This document shows positions 15,923 to 22,645 of a stretch of DNA of 23,868 nucleotides, in pieces; positions within the stretch are counted from its first letter, which is position 1, and every line of letters begins with the position of its first letter. This stretch comes from an uncultured Eubacteriales bacterium (GTDB lineage: Bacteria > Bacillota > Clostridia > Christensenellales > CAG-138), in contig CACXNN010000017.1 of assembly GCA_902768995.1 (NCBI GenBank), positions 1 to 23,868 on the forward strand, written 5' to 3'. A program made the translations under genes and the position numbers. The notes under the pieces are model-generated. The model searched no databases, had not been told where the DNA came from, and worked only from the letters and a program-made list of their open reading frames with translations.

Positions 15923-15945
15923 AGTTTTGACCTCACTTTTAGGCA

Positions 15946-15974
15946 AGAATAGCACGGTTCAGGCATTTTCTCAA
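15946..15974 (-). promoter_or_regulatory. Sigma-A type promoter of dnaN
   Basis: On the minus strand a -35 box TTGAGA (15969-15974) is followed by a 17-bp spacer and a -10 box TATTCT (15946-15951). Transcription would begin near 15939, about 17 bases before the dnaN ATG at 15922. It lies between the unwinding region of the origin and dnaN, so dnaN need not depend on transcription through the origin. Confidence 0.65.
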
Positions 15975-16020
15975 CCCTTTGGCAACCGATTTTACAAGAT
16001 GTTGAAATTTGCAAAGGGAG

Positions 16021-16232
16021 AGTAAATTTATTTTTTTATAGTTGTAGTTTTAGTAGGCCCTGTGTCCGGTGGGGATAAGGGGCGAAAAGCAAGCCGTCGC
16101 GGGAGAAAAGTCTGTGGAAGGGGCTGTGGGTCCCCTGTGGAAAAGGGCGGGGGTCATGCCCGCTGTCCCCGCTGTCCCTGCTCTCCACCGATCCTGTCCA
16201 CCGGATATCCACATATCCACAAGGGGAAAAAT
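16021..16232. other. oriC: Probable chromosomal replication origin (oriC) with DnaA-trios
   Basis: The dnaA-dnaN spacer has the order known for the basal unwinding system of Bacillus. On the minus strand there is a DnaA box TTATCCCCA (16070-16078), a GC-rich spacer (16057-16069), triplets CTA CTA AAA CTA CAA CTA (16056 down to 16039), and an AT-rich run (16021-16038) that would melt. Further near-consensus boxes are two ATATCCACA in plus orientation (16205-16213 and 16213-16221), TTTTCCACA (16136-16144, minus) and a weaker one at 16113-16121. I found no full TTATCCACA box in the spacer upstream of dnaA (17550-17791). Boxes and trios are seen directly. Origin function is inferred from known biology. 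Confidence 0.85.
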
Positions 16233-17549
16233 TTACCCCTCGGTGATCTTCTTGCGGATGTCCTCCAGGCTCCGCTTGAACGCCTGGTCCTCGTCCATGA
16301 GCTTCTCGATCCGATCGCAGGCGGAGATGGCCGTGGTGTGATCCGACCGATCGAAGAGCAGGGAGATGCGCTTATAGGGCAGGGAGAGCATGTCGTGGCA
16401 CAGGTACATGGCGATCTGCCGGGGCACCACCACCTCCTTGTCCCGCCGCTGGGACATGAGGCTTTGGAGGGTGATGTGGTAGTAGTCCGCCACGATCTCC
16501 TTGATCCGGGTGGGGTTCACGTCCACCTTCTTGTCCTCGGGCAGCAGGTCCTTGAGGGCCTCCCGAGCCAGGGCCATGGTGATGGGCTCCTCCTTTAAAT
16601 TGGAATAGAAGAAGACCTTGGTCAGGCTCCCCTCCAGCTGGCGGATATTGTTGGGCACGTGCTCGGCGATGAACTGGATGATGGAATCGTCCACCGCCTT
16701 GCCTTCCTGCTGGGCCTTGTTCCGCAGGATGGCGATACGGGTCTCAATGTCCGGCTCCTGCACGTCGGTGATGAGGCCGCCCTCCAGCCGGGAGCGGATG
16801 CGCTCCTCCAAATTGGCGATCTCCTTGGGCGGACGGTCGGAGCTGATGACGATCTGCTTGCCCGCGTTGTGCAGGGTGTTGAAGGTGTTGAAGAACTCCT
16901 CCTGGACGGACTGGCGGTTGGCGATGAACTGGACGTCGTCGATCATGAGCAGGTCCACGTTCCGGAACCGATGCCGAAACTCTGCGTTCTTGCCCATGCG
17001 GATGGCTTCGATGAGCTCGTTGGTGAAGGTCTCGCTGGTCACGTACAGGACCCGGGCGGTGGGATAGTTCTCCTTCACCGCGTGGCCGATGGCGTGCATC
17101 AGGTGGGTCTTTCCAAGGCCCACGCCTCCATAGAGGAACAGGGGGTTATAGGCATGGCCGGGAGCCTTGGCCACCGCCTGGGCGGCGGCGTGGGCTATCC
17201 GGTTGGAGTTGCCCACCACGAAGGTATCGAAGGTATACCGGGGGTTTAGGGCGTAGATGCTGGGGGTGGCGGTGTTTTCACTGCCGTCGAAGTCCCGGCG
17301 CTGGTCGGGCAAGATGAGCATCACGTCGATGATCTGGGTGTTGGCCTGCTTGACGCCCATGCGCACCGTGTCCTTGTAGTATTCGCTGATGGTGGACTTG
17401 GTGGCGGCGTCCGGACACTGGATGACCAGGATGCCGTTTTGGATGGTCACGGGCTCCAAAACGTCGATCCAGCGGTTGAAGCTGAGGGCGGACATATCCC
17501 GCCGCATATTTTCACGGGCCAGGGCCCAAATGCCTTTGATCTGTTCCAT
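16233..17549 (-). CDS. dnaA: Chromosomal replication initiator DnaA
   Basis: DnaA is an AAA+ ATPase that binds DnaA boxes and opens oriC. The 438 residues comprise domain I (about 1-75), a short domain II linker, the AAA+ domain with Walker A GGVGLGKTH (141-149), Walker B LLMIDD (200-205) and sensor SSD (236-238), and the DNA-binding domain IV with the DHTT signature (403-406). Just before the signature the usual GxRDHTT reads FDRSDHTT, a small deviation. The start ATG at 17547-17549 has AGGGAG 8-9 bases upstream. It is divergent from the hydrolase operon and heads the dnaA-dnaN series. The usual upstream genes rpmH, rnpA and yidC are not found here. Confidence 0.97.
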   Translation of the reverse strand: MEQIKGIWALARENMRRDMSALSFNRWIDVLEPVTIQNGILVIQCPDAATKSTISEYYKDTVRMGVKQANTQIIDVMLILPDQRRDFDGSENTATPSIYALNPRYTFDTFVVGNSNRIAHAAAQAVAKAPGHAYNPLFLYGGVGLGKTHLMHAIGHAVKENYPTARVLYVTSETFTNELIEAIRMGKNAEFRHRFRNVDLLMIDDVQFIANRQSVQEEFFNTFNTLHNAGKQIVISSDRPPKEIANLEERIRSRLEGGLITDVQEPDIETRIAILRNKAQQEGKAVDDSIIQFIAEHVPNNIRQLEGSLTKVFFYSNLKEEPITMALAREALKDLLPEDKKVDVNPTRIKEIVADYYHITLQSLMSQRRDKEVVVPRQIAMYLCHDMLSLPYKRISLLFDRSDHTTAISACDRIEKLMDEDQAFKRSLEDIRKKITEG

Positions 17550-17583
17550 TCGATATTCTCCCTAAGTATAGTGAAGCTTAACT

Positions 17584-17612
17584 ATAATAGCAGAGAAAAA
17601 CCCAAAAAGCAA
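17584..17612 (-). promoter_or_regulatory. dnaA: Sigma-A type promoter of dnaA
   Basis: On the minus strand a -35 box TTGCTT (17607-17612) is followed by a 17-bp spacer and a -10 box TATTAT (17584-17589). The start would lie near 17577, giving a leader of about 28 bases. The same bases can form an AAAAACCC/GGGTTTTT hairpin (17597-17622), which may be coincidental or may modulate the promoter. Confidence 0.6.
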
Positions 17613-17649
17613 AGGGTTTTTTGGAGGAAAGGGGCAAAAAAAACGCCGG

Positions 17650-17691
17650 ACAATATATAGAAACAGGTATGGTTCGAGACACAATATATAG
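17650..17691. repeat. Pair of 11-bp direct repeats between dnaA and the hydrolase operon
   Basis: ACAATATATAG occurs at 17650-17660 and again at 17681-17691. The start-to-start distance is 31 bp, close to three helical turns, so both copies face the same side of the DNA. They lie upstream of both divergent promoters. This suggests a regulator site, but the AT-rich sequence could also be part of a weak promoter. No known operator was recognised. Confidence 0.5.
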
Positions 17692-17739
17692 GTGTTGGAC
17701 CGCCCTGTTTCCGTAAAAATACCTTTACAATTTCATGGC

Positions 17740-17768
17740 TTGCGATGGGGGTGCATTTGCGGTATAGT
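17740..17768 (+). promoter_or_regulatory. Sigma-A type promoter of the hydrolase-lepB operon
   Basis: A -35 box TTGCGA (17740-17745), a 17-bp spacer and a -10 box TATAGT (17763-17768) precede the ribosome-binding site AAAGGAG (17774-17780) and the ATG at 17792. The predicted start near 17775 gives a very short leader that begins close to the ribosome-binding site. Confidence 0.7.
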
Positions 17769-17791
17769 ACCATAAAGGAGAATGTGCAACT

Positions 17792-18676
17792 ATGCCCTAT
17801 TGGTATCGTCCCATCGTCAATTCCGACTTGATCGGGGAGAAGCTCACCATCCAGCTGCCCGGATTCAGGGCGAGCCGGCCCGAAAAGTGCTCCATCCACT
17901 ACATCACCCTGGGGGAGGGCGAGCCCCTGCTGCTGGTCCACTCCCTGGGACAGAGCCTCTATACCTGGCGGGATCTGATCCCCCTGCTGGCGGAGAAATA
18001 CAACGTGATCGCTCTCGATCTCGTGGGATTCGGCTTCTCCGGCCGGCCCGTGTCCATGAACTACTCCATGGACGAGATGGCGGATACCCTGGTGGAGTTC
18101 GTCAAGGCCCTCCACATCGATCACGTCCATGCCGTGGGCGCGTCATTGGGCGGTATGTATCTTTTGCGGGCCATGACCCGGTTTCCGGAGATGTTCGACA
18201 AGGTGACGGTCCTGTGCCCGGGCGGGATCACAAAGCAGATGCCCCGGAAGATCCGGCGCATGGCGGCGCCCTTCATCGGCCCCTTCGTCCGGGAGGGGTA
18301 CACGAAGAAGGACGTGAAGAATGCCCTGCAGCTCTGCTATTACGACAGCACCGTGCTGACGCGGGAGGTGCTGGAACAGTACTTCGAGACCCTGGACAGC
18401 TATTCCTCCCGGCAATCCCTCATGTACTGCCTCCGGAACTTCGACGAGGAGCTGGTGTGGGAGGGGCTCAAGACCTCCGACCATCCGGTGTTCGTCCTCT
18501 GGGGAGAGGAGGATCGGGTGCAGCCCTTCGAGAACATCGAAAAGGCCCAGGCGGTCCTGCGGCGAGGCGAGTTCTTCTCCGTGCGGAACGCGGGCCACTT
18601 CTTCCAGGAGGAGAAGGCGGAGGTGCTCTCGGACATGATCGACAAGTATATTCTCTACGGGGGGGACGGGGTATGA
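17792..18676 (+). CDS. Alpha/beta-hydrolase fold protein
   Basis: The 294-residue protein of the alpha/beta-hydrolase superfamily has the HSLGQS oxyanion-region motif near residue 50, the nucleophile elbow GASLGG with Ser118, a probable acid Asp241 in GEEDR, and His269 in NAGHF, so a complete catalytic triad is visible. No signal peptide or membrane segment is seen, which suggests a cytoplasmic enzyme. The substrate cannot be predicted, and esterase, lipase-like or C-C hydrolase activities are all possible. It is the first gene of a tightly packed operon and shares the bases ATGA with the next gene. Confidence 0.85.
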   Translation: MPYWYRPIVNSDLIGEKLTIQLPGFRASRPEKCSIHYITLGEGEPLLLVHSLGQSLYTWRDLIPLLAEKYNVIALDLVGFGFSGRPVSMNYSMDEMADTLVEFVKALHIDHVHAVGASLGGMYLLRAMTRFPEMFDKVTVLCPGGITKQMPRKIRRMAAPFIGPFVREGYTKKDVKNALQLCYYDSTVLTREVLEQYFETLDSYSSRQSLMYCLRNFDEELVWEGLKTSDHPVFVLWGEEDRVQPFENIEKAQAVLRRGEFFSVRNAGHFFQEEKAEVLSDMIDKYILYGGDGV

Positions 18677-18876
18677 TCGAAACCTTTGCCCTGGGGGATC
18701 AGGTGGTCTTGAAGAAGCCCCACGCCTGCGGGGAAAACCTGTGGGAGATCGTGCGGGTGGGGGCGGACGTGAAGCTCAAATGTATGCACTGCGGCCGGGT
18801 GGTCATGCTGGATCGGCTGGCGTTTTTAAAGCGGGCCAAGAAGCTGGCGCCCGCCGGGAAGGACACGGAATGCTGA
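18673..18876 (+). CDS. DUF951 family small protein
   Basis: This 67-residue protein resembles DUF951. It has the N-terminal FALGDQVVLKKPHACG, the WEIVRVGADVKLKCMHCGRVVML core with a CxxC pair, and a basic tail. The CMHC pair together with the earlier Cys in HACG may bind a metal, although this is inference. Its function is unknown. DUF951 proteins are widespread in Firmicutes and are often near the origin. It overlaps the hydrolase stop by 4 bases and the lepB start by 7 bases, so translation of all three is probably coupled. There is no separate strong ribosome-binding site. Confidence 0.85.
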   Translation: MIETFALGDQVVLKKPHACGENLWEIVRVGADVKLKCMHCGRVVMLDRLAFLKRAKKLAPAGKDTEC

Positions 18877-19475
18877 CGAAGAAGGAAAAGAACGAGCTAT
18901 TCAAGCTGGTGGCCCGTCGGAACGAGCATTTGAAGGGCAGCCGGTATTGGAATATACTGGAATATCTTATCACGCTCCTGCTCATGGTGGTGCTGGCCTT
19001 CTCCATCCGGGCGGTGCTCTTCGAGCCCATGCGGGTGAAGGGGTCCTCCATGGAGAACACCCTCCTGCAGGGGGACTACATGGCGGTGGAGAAGCTAAGC
19101 TACATCGTGAAGCCCATGAAGCGGGGGGACGTGGTCATCTGCTACTACCCCAACAACGACGAATACACCTGCGTCAAGCGGGTCATCGGCCTGGAGGGGG
19201 ACACCATCACCATCGAGGGCGGCATCGTCAGCGTCAACGGGGTGACCCTTCGGGAGGATTATGTGACCACGGGCCTCACCTCCAAGCACGACGGCACCTA
19301 CGAGGTGGAGCCGGGCTGCGTCTTCGTCATGGGCGACAATCGGCTGGTGTCCCGGGACAGCACCGACGGCATGGTGGGGAGCGTGCCCCGGGAGCGGGTC
19401 ATCGGCCGGGTGCGGCGGGTGCTGCTGCCCTTCTCTCGGGCGAAAAAGGTAGAAAGTATCGATTACGGCGTATGA
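18870..19475 (+). CDS. lepB: Type I signal peptidase LepB
   Basis: This membrane serine protease removes signal peptides from exported preproteins. The 201 residues have a basic cytoplasmic N-terminus, one membrane segment (about 31-50), box B with the catalytic Ser60 (GSSMENTL), box D with the catalytic Lys103 (CVKRVIGLEGD), and box E GDNRLVSRDS (155-164). These are the expected catalytic features of the Gram-positive P-type family. The frame opens earlier, but the ATG at 18870 gives the family N-terminus and overlaps the DUF951 stop. It overlaps the next lepB-like gene by 4 bases. Confidence 0.93.
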   Translation: MLTKKEKNELFKLVARRNEHLKGSRYWNILEYLITLLLMVVLAFSIRAVLFEPMRVKGSSMENTLLQGDYMAVEKLSYIVKPMKRGDVVICYYPNNDEYTCVKRVIGLEGDTITIEGGIVSVNGVTLREDYVTTGLTSKHDGTYEVEPGCVFVMGDNRLVSRDSTDGMVGSVPRERVIGRVRRVLLPFSRAKKVESIDYGV

Positions 19476-20029
19476 ACAACGAGGGCGCGCCCCTGCGGCA
19501 GGAAACCTTCAAAAAGCTCCATCGGCGGCACAACCTGTGGCGCTGGACCTTCAGCTCATGCCTGGCGGCGGTGTTCGTGTTCTTCGTGTGCTTCGTCTGC
19601 TTCCAGTGGGTGAAGATGGGGAACGACTCCATGGCGCCCACCCTCCATCGGGGAGACCTGGTGCTGGTGGATCGGGTCTATAAGTATTGCTACGAGATCG
19701 AGCGCACGGACATGGTGGCCTACCGCCGGAGCGGCACCGGGGAGCTGCTCATCAAGCGGGTGGTGGCCACCGCCGGCGAGACCGTCAGCGGGAAGAACGG
19801 GGCCATCTGGATCGACGAGAAATATCGGCTGAACGAGGAGGAGTACGGGGCCCGCTGTATGGACGACTTCGACCCCGTGACGGTGCCGGAGGGGTGCGTG
19901 TTCGTGCTCTCCGACGATAGGCAGTACGGGGAGGACAGCCGGGAGGCGGACATCGGCTGCGTGCCCGTCAGCGACATCGTGGGGGTCATGCACATCCGGA
20001 TCCTGCCGTCGCTGCGGTTCTATCGATAA
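19472..20029 (+). CDS. Second type I signal peptidase-like protein (divergent box E)
   Basis: This 185-residue paralogue follows lepB directly. It has a membrane segment (about 25-45), the probable nucleophile Ser53 in GNDSMAPTL and Lys95 in LIKRVVATAGE, so the Ser-Lys dyad is present. The usual GDNR of box E reads SDDR (147-150) and the following SxDSR reads GEDSR, so substrate specificity or activity may differ. It may be a specialised peptidase for a subset of exported proteins. The start ATG overlaps the lepB TGA by 4 bases. The gene ends 22 bases before the stop of the convergent TIR gene, with only a weak ACAAT/ATTGT hairpin between. Confidence 0.85.
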   Translation: MNNEGAPLRQETFKKLHRRHNLWRWTFSSCLAAVFVFFVCFVCFQWVKMGNDSMAPTLHRGDLVLVDRVYKYCYEIERTDMVAYRRSGTGELLIKRVVATAGETVSGKNGAIWIDEKYRLNEEEYGARCMDDFDPVTVPEGCVFVLSDDRQYGEDSREADIGCVPVSDIVGVMHIRILPSLRFYR

Positions 20030-20051
20030 AGTTTATTACAATGTATTGTCA

Positions 20052-21188
20052 TCATTTGACGACGACGTCCACGTCGCTGTCGCCCAGGGCGTCCAGCACC
20101 GCGCCTGCGGACGCGTACTCTACGTATACGGTCTCGAGGGCGGGCAGTGAGGACAGCACGGAATAGTCCGTCGCCCCGACGTCGACGATCCGCAGGGTCT
20201 TCAAATCAGGCAGCGACGCGAGGAAACCAAGATCGGTCACCGGGTTGCCGCTGATATCGAGATATTGCAGCTTAGACATGGATACAAGGGCGTCGAAGGA
20301 CTCGATGCCCTGGTCGACCAGCGCCAGATGGGCGATGTTCCGCTTTTGTGCGACGAGCTCCAGCACGCTGGGATTGCCCGGCTGGACCTTGGATTTTCCC
20401 ACGTACCATGCCCCGTTCACCCGACGGATCGCCGAGGGGTCGGCCGCCATGGTGTTGCCGCAAAGGTACAGGGACGCCTCCTCGTAGTTTCTCAACAGGA
20501 TATCCCGGGTGACGGAGTCCTTGAACTCCAAGGGCGTCGCTTCGGGGGTCGCTTCGGCTTGGCCGCTCTGGACCGTCGACGTTTCCCCTATTGCGGGCTT
20601 GGCGCTCAAGAAGGAGAACCAGCCGGAGAAGTAGCCGACCATAAAGAGCAGGGTCAGCAGGAAGAAGGACGCGAAGACGATGGAAACGATCCGCCAGACG
20701 TTCCATTCTGGACCGACGTGCACGGGCCCGTACCCGGTGACGCCGTCCCCCAGGTAGGCCGAGCCCAGGAGCGATCCCAATGTTTTGGCCACTTCCTCCG
20801 GCGCGGTGCTCTCGGCGTGGACGACGGTGGCCGTGGAGAACTGCATGGCAAGATCGCTGGGCAATTCCAGGGGCTCCAGGAACACGCAGATCATGGGCTT
20901 GCGCTCCGATACGGCGTAGTTCGCCTCCCGGATGCAGTTCTGGGAGTTCAGAAAGCGAGCGGAAAGGAAGAACACCACGGTCCCCGCCTGCAGCAGGTGG
21001 GACGCCACCGCCTCCGGCCAGTTGGTCCCCGCTTCGATGCCGCCGTCATACCATTGCCTAAACAGATCCTCGTTCAGCGCGCCGATTACGGGCAGCACCC
21101 GATCGGCATCCCCGTGGGCGTAGCTGATGAACGCATAGGGGTCCGTGCCGGAATAGGTTTTGTACACCGGAAATTTCAATTCCCTCAT
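20052..21188 (-). CDS. TIR domain protein with a membrane anchor and LRR-like C-terminus
   Basis: The 378-residue protein has an N-terminal TIR domain (about 16-145) with YAFISYAHGDADR, WYDGGIEAGTNWPE and FLSARFLNSQNCIRE. Glu88 in the last motif matches the catalytic glutamate of NAD-cleaving TIR domains. One membrane segment follows (about 166-190), then a short Thr/Pro/Glu-rich stretch and a C-terminal part (about 284-378) with leucine-rich-repeat-like phasing (LQYLDISGNPVTDLGFLASLPDLKTL is one unit and part of the next). By charge, the TIR part should be cytoplasmic and the LRR part outside. NAD hydrolysis or signalling is possible but inferred. The frame opens earlier. The ATG at 21186-21188 is chosen because the TIR domain starts soon after it and the promoter at 21236-21264 lies upstream of it. 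Confidence 0.85.
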   Translation of the reverse strand: MRELKFPVYKTYSGTDPYAFISYAHGDADRVLPVIGALNEDLFRQWYDGGIEAGTNWPEAVASHLLQAGTVVFFLSARFLNSQNCIREANYAVSERKPMICVFLEPLELPSDLAMQFSTATVVHAESTAPEEVAKTLGSLLGSAYLGDGVTGYGPVHVGPEWNVWRIVSIVFASFFLLTLLFMVGYFSGWFSFLSAKPAIGETSTVQSGQAEATPEATPLEFKDSVTRDILLRNYEEASLYLCGNTMAADPSAIRRVNGAWYVGKSKVQPGNPSVLELVAQKRNIAHLALVDQGIESFDALVSMSKLQYLDISGNPVTDLGFLASLPDLKTLRIVDVGATDYSVLSSLPALETVYVEYASAGAVLDALGDSDVDVVVK

Positions 21189-21235
21189 ATGCCCCCGAAG
21201 ACCTGCCTTTCCAAATAGTGCGATACGGTAAAAAC

Positions 21236-21264
21236 AGTATATCCGCCCGCGGTGGTTTTTGCAA
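21236..21264 (-). promoter_or_regulatory. Sigma-A type promoter of the TIR gene
   Basis: On the minus strand a -35 box TTGCAA (21259-21264), a 17-bp spacer and a -10 box TATACT (21236-21241) precede the TIR start by about 48 bases. On the opposite strand the same area has GCCCGC/GCGGGC arms (21245-21250 and about 21275-21280) followed by seven T residues. This could act as a terminator or attenuator ahead of the serpin gene. No clear serpin promoter was found. Confidence 0.65.
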
Positions 21265-21349
21265 TAGCAGCCGGGGCGGGCTTTTTTTCGTTCATGCAAC
21301 CTAACGGGGGGCTGGGCGGTGTTGTGGGCAGAAAGGAAGGAAAAGGACC

Positions 21350-22600
21350 ATGAAACCATATCTGTGCTGGCTGCTGGCAGGGCTGTTGCTGCTGACTGGA
21401 TGCGTCCAGCCCCAGGGGGACGGGGATCCGCAGGAGGCCAGGCCCACCGTGACCGTGACCTATTACAGCGAGCCCACCGCCGTGGCGCCGGCTGCGGAAC
21501 TGCCGGACGTGGCCGGATACGACGACTTCATGAGCGTGCTGTCCGCCGCCGTGTTGGACGGAACGGGGAATAAAAATCTGTCCCCCGTCAGCGTGTATAT
21601 CGCCCTCAGCATGGCCGCCGAGGGAGCTCGTGGGGAGACCCAGGGGGAGCTGCTGGCGCTCCTGGGGGCGCAGGACGCCGCGGACATGCGAAGGACCGCC
21701 CAAGAGCTGCTGAGTAGCCTGGAGGTCCGAGGGGAGACCGGGGAAATCGCCCTGGCCGATTCCCTCTGGCTGGGGGAGCAGGACGAAAGGGTCCGGTTTT
21801 ACGAGGCGTATTTGGACGTGCTCAGGGACAGCTACGGCGCCGAAGCCCGGTCCGTCCGCTTCGGGGACCCGGCCGCCGGGAGGGAGAAGACCAGGGAAAA
21901 GATCAATATCTCGGAGGACGCCATGCGGTTCGACGCGGACACCCTGGCGGTATTGATCAACACCGTCTTTCTGAAGGACGGCTGGCGGGAGCCCTTCAAC
22001 GAGAAAAGGACGGAGCAGGGGACCTTTCATAGATCGAACGGAAAACCGAAGAAAGTGGACTACATGCGTCGGACGGACCGGAACGGGACCATCGTCCGGG
22101 GCGATGGGTTCCTGCGGTACGCCCTGCCCCTCAACGAGGTGGGGCGCATGGTGTTCGTGCTGCCGGACGAGGGCGTGACGCTGGAAAGCCTGCTGGGCGG
22201 CCCCGAGAAGGTGGGGGCGCTGCTGCGGGACGGAGAGGAGAAAAACGCGGATGTGGACCTGATGGTGCCTAAGTTCAGGTTTCAGGATAGGACGGACCTG
22301 GAGGAGATCCTGCAGTCCCTGGGCGTCAGGACCTGCTTCACCGGCATGGCGGACTTCTCCGGGATGACGAACACGCCCGCCCACGTAAGCCGGGTGCTCC
22401 AGGAGAGCTATATCGGCGTGGATGAGAAAGGGGTGGAGGCGGCGGCCTATACGCTGGTGGCTCTTGCTAAGAGCGCGGCCATCCCCGTGGAGCGGGAGAA
22501 GATCGACTTTCATCTGACCCGGCCCTTCCTCTACGCCATCGAGAGCCGGGACGGCACGGTACTTTTCCTGGGCACCGTGGCGGAACCGGTCCAGGAATGA
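21350..22600 (+). CDS. Secreted serpin-family lipoprotein
   Basis: Serpins trap serine or cysteine proteases through a reactive-centre loop. The 416 residues begin with a lipoprotein signal peptide (lipobox LTGC, Cys18). The serpin core contains NKNLSPVSVYIALSM, INTVFLKDGWREPF, and the hinge GVEAAAYT (361-368), whose small residues are typical of inhibitory serpins. RPFLYAIESRDGTVLFLGTV closes the fold. The protein should be anchored outside the membrane and act on host or competitor proteases or on the cell's own, which is inference. Near residues 184-187 the sequence passes from REKI directly to NISEDAM, and the family normally has roughly 10-18 more residues there, so a small in-frame gap is suspected. 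The start ATG at 21350 has a purine-rich AAGGAAGGAAAAGGA site. It is divergent from the TIR gene, with a 161-bp gap. Confidence 0.9.
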   Translation: MKPYLCWLLAGLLLLTGCVQPQGDGDPQEARPTVTVTYYSEPTAVAPAAELPDVAGYDDFMSVLSAAVLDGTGNKNLSPVSVYIALSMAAEGARGETQGELLALLGAQDAADMRRTAQELLSSLEVRGETGEIALADSLWLGEQDERVRFYEAYLDVLRDSYGAEARSVRFGDPAAGREKTREKINISEDAMRFDADTLAVLINTVFLKDGWREPFNEKRTEQGTFHRSNGKPKKVDYMRRTDRNGTIVRGDGFLRYALPLNEVGRMVFVLPDEGVTLESLLGGPEKVGALLRDGEEKNADVDLMVPKFRFQDRTDLEEILQSLGVRTCFTGMADFSGMTNTPAHVSRVLQESYIGVDEKGVEAAAYTLVALAKSAAIPVEREKIDFHLTRPFLYAIESRDGTVLFLGTVAEPVQE

Positions 22601-22619
22601 TCCTATTGAAATAAAGGCT

Positions 22620-22645
22620 GGGGATAGGCACAAATGCCTATCCCC
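22620..22645 (-). terminator. Rho-independent-like terminator after mscS
   Basis: A perfect 11-bp stem, GGGGATAGGCA/TGCCTATCCCC, with a 4-base loop is followed on the minus strand by AGCCTTTATTT. It lies between the convergent serpin and mscS genes, 19 bases after the serpin stop, and may serve both. On the plus strand no T-run follows. The broken mscS frame reads through it. Confidence 0.75.

Noticed and set aside
17594..17622. AAAAACCC/GGGTTTTT hairpin read as a terminator
   Set aside because: It lies between two divergent genes and overlaps the predicted dnaA promoter, so there is no transcript for it to end.
21185..22645. MscS C-terminal extension of nearly 490 residues
   Set aside because: It reads through a perfect terminator and antisense to the serpin, so it is not a real domain.
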